Shown here: positions 8,011-16,669 of the stretch, piece after piece
Position numbering within the stretch: position 1 is the first letter of the stretch
Layout of the letters: each line of letters begins with the position of its first letter
Program-made: the position numbers and the translations under genes
Notes under the pieces: model-generated
The model's database searches: none
What the model was told of the DNA's origin: nothing
What the model saw: only the letters and a program-made list of their open reading frames with translations
Origin: Bradyrhizobium sp. 1(2017)
GTDB lineage: Bacteria; Pseudomonadota; Alphaproteobacteria; Rhizobiales; Xanthobacteraceae
Reading direction: 5' to 3'
DNA length: 64,000 nt
NCBI RefSeq assembly: GCF_011602485.2
Contig: NZ_CP050022.2
Location: 806,001-870,000, forward strand

Positions 8011-8204
8011 TCGGCGCATGGTCATTAGGCCGCTATTTGAAGCGCTTTTACGACAGCTGGATTGGCCTCCAGTTGCGCGATGCGTTGAATGCCAAGACAG
8101 GGCCGCGTGCACTCCGCGTGGAGTTATACGGCTCAGGCGCGAAACACAGACCGATTACAAGTCAATGCAGCAGGGCCAACGTAGGATGATCAAGAGGGAA
8201 GATC

Positions 8205-9185
8205 ATGATATCCGTTTTAAACAACCGCAATAACGGGCTCGCTGACGATGCTGCGACGAAGCTGTTGCGCGGCTCATCCGCCAATGCCAACGGAGAGCCC
8301 GCGAGTGCAAATGCGGCTGCCGACGAAGCTGGCAAAACAGCCGCAAGTTCCGGACAAGGCTCGGCCGTACAGGTGACCATTTCCGCGGACGCAGCGACGC
8401 GTTTGCAAGCCCTCAACGCGCAACCGGACAATGTGGCCACGGCGCTGGCGAACCAGCTTCAGCAAAACAGCGACGCGCTCAGTACCTTGGACGCAGCGCG
8501 CAAGAACACGGCCGCGGACCGCAAGAAGGAGGCCGAACACAAGCTGCAACAGGCCATCAAGGCTCTTCAACTATTGCAGATCCTCGGCGGCGATCCCGCA
8601 TCCCAGGCCAGGCAAGCCAAGAATATCGGCAAAAAGATCACGGATGCTGCGGGTGAATACAACACTGCCCTGAAGGACGAGGCAGGCGGCAGCGCCCCCA
8701 GTCCTTCCCGCGCAAACGACCCCGCTGCCAAGGCCGCAGATGCGGCCACCGCGACATCCGTCGCGGCAACGGAGGCACGGCCGATCGCCGAGGATCCAGT
8801 TGCAGCCGCGGCGACAACCGACAGCAGGCAAGCTTCGATCGGTTCGGACACCACCCGGCAGCAGGCCATCGACGCCTACCAAAGTCCCGCCGACCGCGCC
8901 ATGGCCAAGGCAACCGCCTACAAACTTGGTCAGCACGATCGGGATGTGCTGGCCTTGTTCAAGGGCGCCGCCAACCAAGTCAAGCACGTGCTGGATGACG
9001 CTGCGCAACGGGCGAAAGCCAAGAACGCGGCCGACCCTCGCGACCGGCAAATTGGAAGCGAACTGGACAAGGCGGTCGGCGATCTCGCCGAGACGATCGA
9101 GATCAAGCAGTCGGGCGGCGACGTCTCCGCACTGCTCGGGCAGGACAGTCATTCAGCACCGGCTCCCGTGGACATTCTGGCCTGA
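8205..9185 (+). CDS. Ala-rich hypothetical protein
   Basis: A 326-residue hydrophilic protein rich in Ala, Asp, Gln and Lys, with no signal peptide or membrane segment. Residues about 70-155 are predicted helical or coiled-coil-like (heptad-like Leu/Ala in L-Q-Q-A-I-K-A-L-Q-L-L-Q-I-L-G). A low-complexity Ala/Thr linker follows (about 165-225), then a second helical block (Y-K-L-G-Q-H-D-R-D-V-L-A-L-F-K-G-A). GAGGGAAG precedes the ATG. I recognise no family. Its place between the oxidase and the cupin/mqo genes gives no clear clue. Confidence 0.6.
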   Translation: MISVLNNRNNGLADDAATKLLRGSSANANGEPASANAAADEAGKTAASSGQGSAVQVTISADAATRLQALNAQPDNVATALANQLQQNSDALSTLDAARKNTAADRKKEAEHKLQQAIKALQLLQILGGDPASQARQAKNIGKKITDAAGEYNTALKDEAGGSAPSPSRANDPAAKAADAATATSVAATEARPIAEDPVAAAATTDSRQASIGSDTTRQQAIDAYQSPADRAMAKATAYKLGQHDRDVLALFKGAANQVKHVLDDAAQRAKAKNAADPRDRQIGSELDKAVGDLAETIEIKQSGGDVSALLGQDSHSAPAPVDILA

Positions 9186-9365
9186 TGCGGTGGCGAGCCA
9201 AGTGGGGTTTTTGCGTGTGGCGCCTCAGCTCAAACAGGATGCGGCGCCTTCGTGTGCGGGAGTTCGGGCCCCAAGGCGCGAGCGTCGGTCGGGATTGTGC
9301 CGGGTGAAGCGCTTTTGTTTCGTCATCCGGTCGCGGATGTCAACCAAGGCAAGCAGGAGCAGACA

Positions 9366-9752
9366 ATGATCAGATGTGTTCGGATATGGACTGGCGATGA
9401 CGGCAACTCTCTGTTCGAAGAGGGCGTGATCGACCTTCCCAACGGTGAGCGCGGGGATATCCTGAGCAGGACGGTCCCAGCGTCCAGCATTTCGTTTCGC
9501 GAGACCAGGTCAGGCGGCGCGTTCGCTCCGCACGATGCCCCGACGAGGCAGCTCGTCATCACCCTTGGCGGCACACTCCGGTTCGAGACCGCCAGTGCGG
9601 CCTCCTTCATCATCCGGCCGGGGGATATCTTGCTCGCCGAGGACACGACAGGAACGGGCCATAGCTGGAAGCTCATGGATGATCAGCCATGGCGCCGCTG
9701 CTACGTCATTGTCGGGCCGGACACTGCAATCCCATTCGTCAAGTCTTCGTAA
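9366..9752 (+). CDS. Small cupin-domain protein
   Basis: A 128-residue protein with a beta-sandwich pattern: H-D-A-P-T-R-Q-L-V-I-T-L-G-G-T-L-R-F-E (cupin motif 1 region), then F-I-I-R-P-G-D-I-L-L-A-E-D and G-T-G-H-S-W-K (motif 2 region). Only some usual metal ligands are present, so enzymatic activity is unsure. ATG 9366 has AGGAG upstream and is preferred over an earlier in-frame start at 9252. It lies 52 bases before mqo and may share its transcript. Confidence 0.68.
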   Translation: MIRCVRIWTGDDGNSLFEEGVIDLPNGERGDILSRTVPASSISFRETRSGGAFAPHDAPTRQLVITLGGTLRFETASAASFIIRPGDILLAEDTTGTGHSWKLMDDQPWRRCYVIVGPDTAIPFVKSS

Positions 9753-9804
9753 TCGTGATCGGAGACGCCCGCCAGCGGCAGCGTCTTGACTGGAGGAGAG
9801 TTAA

Positions 9805-11322
9805 ATGACCAAGACCCCAGATACAGACCGTCCCGACGTGGTGCTGATCGGCGCCGGCATCATGAGCGCCACGCTGGGGACTGTTCTGAAAGAACTCGAG
9901 CCCTCACTCGTGATCCGCATGTTCGAGACATTGCATGATTGCGGCCTGGAAAGCTCCGATGGCTGGAACAATGCTGGCACAGGCCACGCCGCGAACTGCG
10001 AGCTGAACTACACTCCGCAGCGCGCCGACGGCAGCATCGACATCAGCAAGGCTCTCGAGGTCAACACCGAGTTCGATATCTCGCGCCAGCTCTGGTCATT
10101 TCTCGTGGAGAAGGGCGCGATCCCCGATCCGAGGGCGTTCATTCACCCGTGCCCACACATGAGCTTCGTCTGGGGTGACGCCAATGTCGCGTTTCTCCGC
10201 GCGCGCTTCAAGGAGATGTCCGCGCATCACTGCTATCACGGAATGGAGTATTCCGAGGATCACGCCCAGATTGCCGCGTGGGCTCCTCTCATCATGGAAG
10301 GCCGTGACCCGAGCCAGCAGGTTGCGGCGACCCGTATCGTCACCGGCACGGATGTCGACTACGGCGCGCTGACGCGTCTGCTCGTCAAGCATCTCGCAAG
10401 CCAGCCTGACTTTACGACCCGCTACAATCGCAAAGTGGTCGCGCTGGATCGCTCGGAGGACGGCCGCTGGCTCGTTTCAGCCCAGGACACATATGACGGC
10501 GGAATCGAGACGGTGTCGGCGAAATTCGTTTTCATCGGGGCCGGCGGCGGCTCGCTGCCGCTGCTGCAGAAATCCGGGATACCGGAAGGAAAGGGCTATG
10601 GCGGTTTTCCCGTCAGTGGGATCTGGCTCCGCTGCGATGTCGATGCGATCAGCCAGAGGCATGGCGCCAAGGTGTACGGCAAGGCCGCCACGGGCTCGCC
10701 ACCGATGTCGGTACCTCACCTCGATACGCGCATCATCGGCGAGAAGCAGTCGCTCCTGTTCGGACCTTATGCCGGATTCTCGAGCAAATTTCTGAAATAT
10801 GGATCGCTCACGGATCTGTTCACGTCACTGAGCGGCGACAACATCATTCCACTGCTCGATGTGGCGCGCGACAATGTGCAATTGTCCGAATATCTCATCG
10901 GCCAAGTGATGCAGAGCGCGGACCATCAATTTGCGACGCTGCAGCAATTCTTCCCGAAGGCCGTCAAGCAGGACTGGACGAAAGCCGTCGCCGGCCAGCG
11001 TGTGCAGACCATCAAGCCGCATATGAGCGGCGGCTGGTTCAAGCATGAGGAAGGCTTGCTCGAGTTCGGAACCGAGGTTGTCGCTGCTGCGGACAAGTCG
11101 CTCGTCGCCTTGCTCGGCGCATCGCCGGGCGCCTCCACCGCAGCATTCATCGCCCTGGAAGTCTTGCAGCGCTGCTTCGATGGCGAACTGACCGAAAGCG
11201 GCTGGCTGCCTCGCTTGCGAAACATCATCCCAACCTTCGGCATCGATCTCACCCGCGACGCCGAGGCCTGCCGGAAGACTCGGGCAGCGACGGCAGGATC
11301 GCTGAAAATCGAAAACGTCTGA
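9805..11322 (+). CDS. mqo: Malate:quinone oxidoreductase
   Basis: A 505-residue FAD enzyme, normal length for the family, with the dinucleotide fold G-A-G-I-M-S-A-T-L-G at the N-terminus and the Mqo-typical S-S-D-G-W-N-N-A-G-T-G-H-A segment near residue 50. It oxidises malate to oxaloacetate at the inner membrane face and passes electrons to quinone, feeding a quinol oxidase such as CioAB directly. A strong GGAGGAGAG site precedes the ATG. fumC lies 55 bases downstream, so the pair can convert fumarate to oxaloacetate. Confidence 0.95.
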   Translation: MTKTPDTDRPDVVLIGAGIMSATLGTVLKELEPSLVIRMFETLHDCGLESSDGWNNAGTGHAANCELNYTPQRADGSIDISKALEVNTEFDISRQLWSFLVEKGAIPDPRAFIHPCPHMSFVWGDANVAFLRARFKEMSAHHCYHGMEYSEDHAQIAAWAPLIMEGRDPSQQVAATRIVTGTDVDYGALTRLLVKHLASQPDFTTRYNRKVVALDRSEDGRWLVSAQDTYDGGIETVSAKFVFIGAGGGSLPLLQKSGIPEGKGYGGFPVSGIWLRCDVDAISQRHGAKVYGKAATGSPPMSVPHLDTRIIGEKQSLLFGPYAGFSSKFLKYGSLTDLFTSLSGDNIIPLLDVARDNVQLSEYLIGQVMQSADHQFATLQQFFPKAVKQDWTKAVAGQRVQTIKPHMSGGWFKHEEGLLEFGTEVVAAADKSLVALLGASPGASTAAFIALEVLQRCFDGELTESGWLPRLRNIIPTFGIDLTRDAEACRKTRAATAGSLKIENV

Positions 11323-11377
11323 AACGCCGCGTCGCCCGCTCCCGATACCAACCGGTCCCATGAAGGAAAATCCGCTC

Positions 11378-12841
11378 ATGACCGAATCCGCAAACCAGGC
11401 CCCGCCAAAAATGACCGACATCCCGATCGGATTACCGGCAGCCGGCACCCGCCAGGAATTCGACTCGATGGGCCACCTGGATGTGCCGGCCTCGGTCTAC
11501 TACGGTGCGCAGACGGCGCGGTCGCTGATTCATTTCTCGATCGGCGATGACCGCATGCCGAAGGCTGTCTATCATGCCTACGGCATCGTCAAGAAGGCTT
11601 GCGCGCTGGTCAACGAAGCTGCCGGGCGCCTGCCGTCCTGGAAGGCGGTAGCGATCGTTCACGCCGCGGACGAGGCGATTGCGGGCAAGCTCGATGCGCA
11701 TTTTCCACTCTACGTCTGGCAGACCGGATCGGGCACCCAGTCGAACATGAACGTCAATGAAGTGATTTCGAATCGCGCCATCCAGCTTCTGGGTGGCACG
11801 CTCGGAACGCAGCAGCCGGTCGGCCCGAACGACGACGTCAATATGGGCCAAAGCTCGAACGATACGTTTCCGACTGCGATGCATGTCGCCGCCATCGACG
11901 TGATCGGGAAGCGGTTGCTGCCCGAGCTCGATGCGCTCGCCACCGTTATCGAGATCAAGGCAAAGGGATGGATGGAGGTCGTCAAGGCCGGACGTACCCA
12001 TCTGGAGGATGCGACGCCGCTGACGGTCGGCCAGGAATGGTCGGGATATGCAGCTCAGATTCGTGCCTGCATGGCGGCCATCGCGGCGTCTCGCGCAGGC
12101 CTCTACGAGCTCGCCGTGGGCGGTACCGCCGTCGGTACCGGCCTGAACGCACCGAAGGGCTTCAGTGTCGCGGTGGCGGCGAAGATCGCCGAGCTCACCG
12201 GCGAACCCTTCGTCACCGCGCCCAACAAGTTCATGGCGCAGGGCTCGCTCGATGCGATGGTCCGCGCTCATGCCGCGTTACGCGGGCTGGCGGTGGCGTT
12301 GATGAAGATCGCCAACGACATGCGCTGGCTGGCGTCGGGGCCACGCTGCGGGCTCGGTGAACTGAAACTCCCGCAGAACGAGCCGGGCTCGTCCATCATG
12401 CCGGGCAAGGTCAACCCAACCCAGTGCGAAGCCATCGTCATGATAGCCATCCAGGTCCTGGGCAACGATGCGGGCGTGGCGTTTGCCGGATCCCAGGGGA
12501 ATTTCGAGCTGAACGCGATGCGACCCATCATCATCAACTCATTCCTGCACTCGGCGACGATCCTGGCGGATGGCTGCGCCAAGTTTCGCAGCTTCTCGGT
12601 CGAAGGTACCGAATTGAATGAGGAGAAGATCGCAAGCTACGTGGCCAACAGCCTGATGCTGGTGACGGCACTGTCGCCCGTGATCGGGTACCAAAAAGCC
12701 GCTCGCATCGCCGAAAAAGCCGATGCGGACGGACTGACCTTGCGTGCAGCCGCGCTCGCGTCGGGAGACGTGGACGAAAAGACCTTCGACGATGTCGTAA
12801 ATCCGCGCGCGATGGTCGGCGAAGGCGTCGGCGGCGCTTAG
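11378..12841 (+). CDS. fumC: Class II fumarate hydratase
   Basis: A 487-residue member of the fumarase/aspartase superfamily with the signature G-S-S-I-M-P-G-K-V-N-P at about 337-347, plus T-G-S-G-T-Q-S-N-M-N-x-N-E and G-R-T-H-x-x-D-A-T-type segments (here H-L-E-D-A-T-P). It converts fumarate and malate and has no iron-sulfur cluster, unlike class I fumarases, so it should resist oxidants and cyanide. ATG 11378 is preferred over ATG 11360 because AAGGAAA stands at the right distance before it. Directly follows mqo. Confidence 0.93.
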   Translation: MTESANQAPPKMTDIPIGLPAAGTRQEFDSMGHLDVPASVYYGAQTARSLIHFSIGDDRMPKAVYHAYGIVKKACALVNEAAGRLPSWKAVAIVHAADEAIAGKLDAHFPLYVWQTGSGTQSNMNVNEVISNRAIQLLGGTLGTQQPVGPNDDVNMGQSSNDTFPTAMHVAAIDVIGKRLLPELDALATVIEIKAKGWMEVVKAGRTHLEDATPLTVGQEWSGYAAQIRACMAAIAASRAGLYELAVGGTAVGTGLNAPKGFSVAVAAKIAELTGEPFVTAPNKFMAQGSLDAMVRAHAALRGLAVALMKIANDMRWLASGPRCGLGELKLPQNEPGSSIMPGKVNPTQCEAIVMIAIQVLGNDAGVAFAGSQGNFELNAMRPIIINSFLHSATILADGCAKFRSFSVEGTELNEEKIASYVANSLMLVTALSPVIGYQKAARIAEKADADGLTLRAAALASGDVDEKTFDDVVNPRAMVGEGVGGA

Positions 12842-12946
12842 GGCAGCCCCCATGCACGTTTGGCGCTTAGATCGCGGTGGATCCCGTCGCGGTCGACACA
12901 AATCGTAGCGGAACTTGCAAGTGAGCCGCCGAGCGGAGCGCCGAAA

Positions 12947-12962
12947 TTGGATGGACATCCAA
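12947..12962. promoter_or_regulatory. Inverted repeat upstream of the TetR gene (candidate operator)
   Basis: TTGGATGGACATCCAA is a palindrome with 7-base arms and a 2-base centre, ending 15 bases before ATG 12978. TetR regulators often bind such a site to control their own gene. It does not resemble the palindrome at 15379-15396, so the two may not bind the same protein. Confidence 0.4.
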
Positions 12963-12977
12963 CAAAATCAATGAATA

Positions 12978-13646
12978 GTGCTGGCATCGCCTTTGACAGA
13001 GGACAGTTGCTTGCAGAAATTGGAGAAACGGGCGCGGGGCCGTCCGGTTGGCTCGTCCGATCAGGAGGTCAAGAGGCAAGAGTTCGTGGTCGCGGTTATG
13101 AAGGCGATCGCCGAGCACGGTTACAAGGACGTCACAGTTGCCACGATCTGCGAGGCCGCCGGATTTTCGCGCGGGCTGATTGGCCACTACTTTTCCAGCA
13201 AGGACGCGCTGCTGCTGCATGCGGTCGGCGAAGTCGCCAAGGATTTCGAGCAGGCGACCCGGGCTGCGGCGGAAGCAGCCGGCGCGGATCCGCTCGATCG
13301 CCTGCACGCCATTGTCAGCGCCAGCTTTCGCGTCCCCGTGTTCACCCCCGAACGGGTTCTCGTCTGGGTCGCGCTCGCCAGCACGTCGCACTGGTCGCCC
13401 GATCTGGCCGATATCTACCGCAAGCTCAATCGTCCCTATCGTCGCGGCCTGGCGCATCTGATGCAGCGCGCCGCGGACGCGCGGGGTGTGAACATCAACT
13501 CGGATCGCCTTGCCATCACGCTGATGCAGCTCACCGAAGGACTCTGGTCCGGCTGGGCCGCCGACCCGAAAACCATCTCGGCCGCGGAGGGCGAGGCGGC
13601 TTGTCACGAACTGCTCGACGCGTTCTTTCTGCCGCGAAAGCCCTAG
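12978..13646 (+). CDS. TetR/BetI-like transcriptional regulator
   Basis: A 222-residue protein with an N-terminal TetR helix-turn-helix (V-T-V-A-T-I-C-E-A-A-G-F-S-R-G-L-I-G-H-Y-F, about residues 51-71) and a C-terminal ligand domain resembling BetI (W-V-A-L-A-S-T-S-H-W-S-P-D-L ... Y-R-K-L-N-R-P-Y-R). Its 3' end overlaps the convergent CoA-ligase gene by four bases. The start is uncertain because the first 15 residues are poorly conserved in character. It probably represses the adjacent CoA-pathway genes. Confidence 0.82.
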   Translation: MLASPLTEDSCLQKLEKRARGRPVGSSDQEVKRQEFVVAVMKAIAEHGYKDVTVATICEAAGFSRGLIGHYFSSKDALLLHAVGEVAKDFEQATRAAAEAAGADPLDRLHAIVSASFRVPVFTPERVLVWVALASTSHWSPDLADIYRKLNRPYRRGLAHLMQRAADARGVNINSDRLAITLMQLTEGLWSGWAADPKTISAAEGEAACHELLDAFFLPRKP

Positions 13647-15274
13647 CCGGCCTCGGCGACGGATCGCCGTTTCTTCATTCCGCGCAAATCGATCACGCCG
13701 GCCAGGCTTCTCGGATCGATTCCGGTCGCAAAAATCCGGGCCTTGTTGATCTTCTGTGTCGCAGTGACGGGCATGCGATCCATGAACAACATCCACCCCG
13801 GAGCCTTGTAGTAGGCCAGCTGCTCCTTGCAGTAGGTGACGATGTCCTTTGCGAGCCGCAGGTCGGCGGTGGGGCCCGGGCGTGGAACGACGCAGGCAAA
13901 GATTTCCTCGCCCGACCTATCGTCGGGAACGGCCAGGATCGCGATCTGGGACACTGCTGGATGCCGGCACAGCACGGTTTCCACCTCGGTGGCGGCTATG
14001 TTCTCGCCCGACCTCCGGATCATGTTCTTGCGGCGGTCGATGAAATAGATCACGCCGCTTTCGTCCCGACGGACGATATCGCCGGAATGCCACCAGCCGC
14101 CGCGCCAGCCTTCTTCAGTCGCGGCGTCGTCGCCCAGATAGCCGGCGAAGAAGCCTCGCCGCGGATCGTCGCCGGCCAGCCGGACGACGAGTTCACCCTC
14201 CGCCCCAGAGGGCACATCGCGCTGCTGCTCGTCGACAACTCTGGCCTCCAGCGGCGGAACCGCGCGTCCGATCGCGCGCATGCCGATCGCGCGCGGCTCA
14301 TGGTCGTTAGCCGTCCAACGCCCGACCTCGGTCATGCCCCAGACCTCGAGATGCGGGATGCCGAAGCGTTCTTCGAACGCGCGGTGGATAGCCGGCTCCA
14401 GTCCGGCGCCGAAACCAAAGCGAACGCGATGCGCGCGTTCTTCATCCGATTTGTCAAGCGCGACGAGGGCCTGCGGCACTGCGCCGATGTAATGCACGAT
14501 GGTTGCTCTGCTGCTCGACACCTCGCTCCACCAGCGCTTTGCCGAAAAATGCTCGGGGCGGATGAGGCAGCCTTGCGACAGCAGCATCGGCATCAGCGCG
14601 ACGACACCGGCATGGACGTGAAAAACCGGCATCGGGTTGAGCAGGCGATCCTTCCCCGGCTCGATCGAGAAGCGGCCGCCGCTAAGTGCCAGCGTGAAGA
14701 ACCATTCGCCGGCGGAAAGCCAGTAGTCATTCGTCACCAGGCAGCCCTTCGGGCGGCCGGTGGTGCCGGAGGTATAAAACAGACCGGCTTCGGTGCCGCG
14801 GTCGGGCGATCCGGATGATGCCGGGCACGGCGGCGCCGGCAGGAACTCCGGCGAGTCGTCCGCCGCGAAAACGACGAACTGGCCTGCGAGCTCATCTGCC
14901 ACCGCCTTCAGCCGCGCGACGTGATGGCGCAGCGCGATGGCGAGGACGACGCCACTATGCTGCATTTGGTATAGCAACTCGGCGTGCCGATGATCGGGAT
15001 TGACCGGCACAATGCTGGCGCCGACCGCATTAAGCGCGAGCAGGTGTACAAAGTAGTCGGGTCGGTTCTCGACCAGCAGGGCGACGCGATGTCCGCGGCC
15101 ATAGCCGGCCTGCGCGTACCGCGCTGCGAACGTTGCGACCCGCCCTTGGACTTCACGATAGGTCCATTCGATTCCCTCGGGCGCATAGGACGTGCCCGCG
15201 GGAACGCAGATGAAAGCGTTTTGCGGTGCGCCGGCCGCGCTCTCCTGAAACGCCTCGAAAACCGTTTCTGCCAC
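13643..15274 (-). CDS. AMP-forming acyl-CoA synthetase (class I adenylate-forming ligase)
   Basis: A 543-residue ligase with the P-loop-like motif Y-T-S-G-T-T-G-R-P-K-G at about 166-176, W-G-M-T-E-V-G-R-W in the adenine-binding region, the Y-F-I-D-R-R-K-N-M-I-R-R-S-G-E-N hinge, and the catalytic Lys near the end in T-A-T-Q-K-I-N-K. It activates a carboxylic acid as its CoA thioester using ATP. The overall look is CaiC/long-chain ligase-like, but the acid is unknown. It is transcribed away from the binding-protein gene, sharing the 15275-15450 promoter region that holds a near-perfect palindrome. Confidence 0.88.
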   Translation of the reverse strand: MAETVFEAFQESAAGAPQNAFICVPAGTSYAPEGIEWTYREVQGRVATFAARYAQAGYGRGHRVALLVENRPDYFVHLLALNAVGASIVPVNPDHRHAELLYQMQHSGVVLAIALRHHVARLKAVADELAGQFVVFAADDSPEFLPAPPCPASSGSPDRGTEAGLFYTSGTTGRPKGCLVTNDYWLSAGEWFFTLALSGGRFSIEPGKDRLLNPMPVFHVHAGVVALMPMLLSQGCLIRPEHFSAKRWWSEVSSSRATIVHYIGAVPQALVALDKSDEERAHRVRFGFGAGLEPAIHRAFEERFGIPHLEVWGMTEVGRWTANDHEPRAIGMRAIGRAVPPLEARVVDEQQRDVPSGAEGELVVRLAGDDPRRGFFAGYLGDDAATEEGWRGGWWHSGDIVRRDESGVIYFIDRRKNMIRRSGENIAATEVETVLCRHPAVSQIAILAVPDDRSGEEIFACVVPRPGPTADLRLAKDIVTYCKEQLAYYKAPGWMLFMDRMPVTATQKINKARIFATGIDPRSLAGVIDLRGMKKRRSVAEAG

Positions 15275-15378
15275 CTGTCGCCTCTCCCGCGTTGATTGCT
15301 CGCCGGTCCTGTTCCGCCTGCGTCGTGCATCAGCCGCTGACGACCCTAAAGCCCCGCCTCAAGAAGGCAAATATATTT

Positions 15379-15396
15379 TTGTTGAACGTTCGACAA
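15379..15396. promoter_or_regulatory. Near-perfect 18-bp palindrome in a divergent promoter region (candidate TetR operator)
   Basis: TTGTTGAACGTTCGACAA is palindromic apart from one base pair in each half. It lies between the CoA-ligase gene (leftward) and the binding-protein gene (rightward). The size and symmetry fit a TetR-family site, and the TetR gene at 12978 is the obvious candidate. One site could control both transcripts. Confidence 0.55.
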
Positions 15397-15450
15397 ATTA
15401 TGCGAAGATGCGTTCGGAAGGTCAAAAACAATAAGAGCAGGGAGATGCAG

Positions 15451-16656
15451 ATGTCTTGGGGAGGGACGGGGGCGGCGATCGTAGCCCTCCTAATCGTTGG
15501 ATCGAGCACGGCTCGAGCCAGTGAAAACACGCCGGTCAAGATCGGCGTTCTCGGCGACCAGTCGTCAGTCTATTCCGCCGCCGGCGGACGCGGCAGCGTC
15601 GAGGCGGCCAGGCTTGCGGCCGAGGATGCCGGACTGGTGCTTGGCAAGGACGTCGAGATCGTCTCCGCGGATTTCCAGCTCAAGGTCGACGTTGGCGTAG
15701 CGATTGCCAGGAAATGGTATGATGAGGAGAATGTCGACGCGATCATCGATGTGCCGTTCTCGGGTCTCGCACTCGCGATCGCCGACATGACCAGGACCAA
15801 GAAGAAGCTGGCGTTGTTCAATGCTGCCGCCAGCTCCGAATTGACCGGCGCAAAGTGTTCGACCTACGTCGCGCAATGGACCTACGACACTTACTCGCTC
15901 GGACACGGACCGACCAGCGGGCTCGTGAGCCGCGGTGACAGTTCCTGGTTCTTCCTGACCAACGACACCGTGTTCGGCGCGAGCCTCGAAGGTGACGCGG
16001 CGGCGGCGGTCAAGGCCGGCGGCGGCACTGTGATCGGCTCCGTGCGCACGCCCACCGGCGCGACCGACTTCTCGTCATTCCTGCTGCAGGCGCAGAGCTC
16101 CAAGGCCAAGGTGATCGGCGTCGTCGAGGCTGGTGCGGATCTCGCGACTGTTCTCAAGCAGGGCGAGGAGTTCGGCATCAAGGCGCAGGGCCAGAAGTTT
16201 GCGGCGTTGATGGCTACGATCGACGCCATTCACGGCGTCGGCTTGAAGGATTCGCAAGGAATTATTGTCGCCGAGGCCTTCTATTGGGACCAGAACGACG
16301 AGACGCGCGCCTTTGCCAAACGTTTCTACGAGCGGATGAAGGCCATGCCGACGCAGGTGCAGGCCGGCGCCTACAGCGTCGTCAATCACTACCTGAAAGC
16401 GATCAAAGCGGTCGGCTCGAAAGATCCCGACAAGGTGATGGCCAAGATGCGAGAGATGCCGATCAACGATTTCATGTCGCATGACGCAAAACTTCGCGCC
16501 GACGGCCGCGTGCTGCGCGAGCTCTATCTGTTCGAGGTCAAGTCGCCGAAGGAGTCCAAGGCGCCGTGGGACTATTACAAGCAAATCGCGGTGATCCCGG
16601 CGGACAAGGCGGTGCGTCCGCTGGACCAGGGTGGTTGCCCCCTGGTCAATCAATGA
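15451..16656 (+). CDS. Periplasmic amino-acid/amide-type ABC substrate-binding protein
   Basis: A 401-residue protein with a signal peptide ending near A-R-A at residue 23 and a type I periplasmic-binding fold of the Leu/Ile/Val-binding family (V-K-I-G-V-L-G-D-Q-S-S-V-Y, then G-R-G-S-V-E-A-A-R-L-A-A-E-D). No permease or ATPase genes accompany it, so it must use a transporter encoded elsewhere or act as a sensor. ATG 15451 is chosen because GCAGGGAG precedes it; ATG 15445 is an alternative. It probably binds the acid that the divergent CoA ligase activates. Confidence 0.85.
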   Translation: MSWGGTGAAIVALLIVGSSTARASENTPVKIGVLGDQSSVYSAAGGRGSVEAARLAAEDAGLVLGKDVEIVSADFQLKVDVGVAIARKWYDEENVDAIIDVPFSGLALAIADMTRTKKKLALFNAAASSELTGAKCSTYVAQWTYDTYSLGHGPTSGLVSRGDSSWFFLTNDTVFGASLEGDAAAAVKAGGGTVIGSVRTPTGATDFSSFLLQAQSSKAKVIGVVEAGADLATVLKQGEEFGIKAQGQKFAALMATIDAIHGVGLKDSQGIIVAEAFYWDQNDETRAFAKRFYERMKAMPTQVQAGAYSVVNHYLKAIKAVGSKDPDKVMAKMREMPINDFMSHDAKLRADGRVLRELYLFEVKSPKESKAPWDYYKQIAVIPADKAVRPLDQGGCPLVNQ

Positions 16657-16669
16657 TGGCGGGGCGCGC

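Noticed and set aside
12860..14818. Long rightward open frame of 652 codons
   Set aside because: It runs through the TetR gene in another frame and antisense through the CoA-ligase gene. Both of those have clear family motifs; the long frame is Arg/Ala/Gly-rich with no motif, a GC-content artefact.
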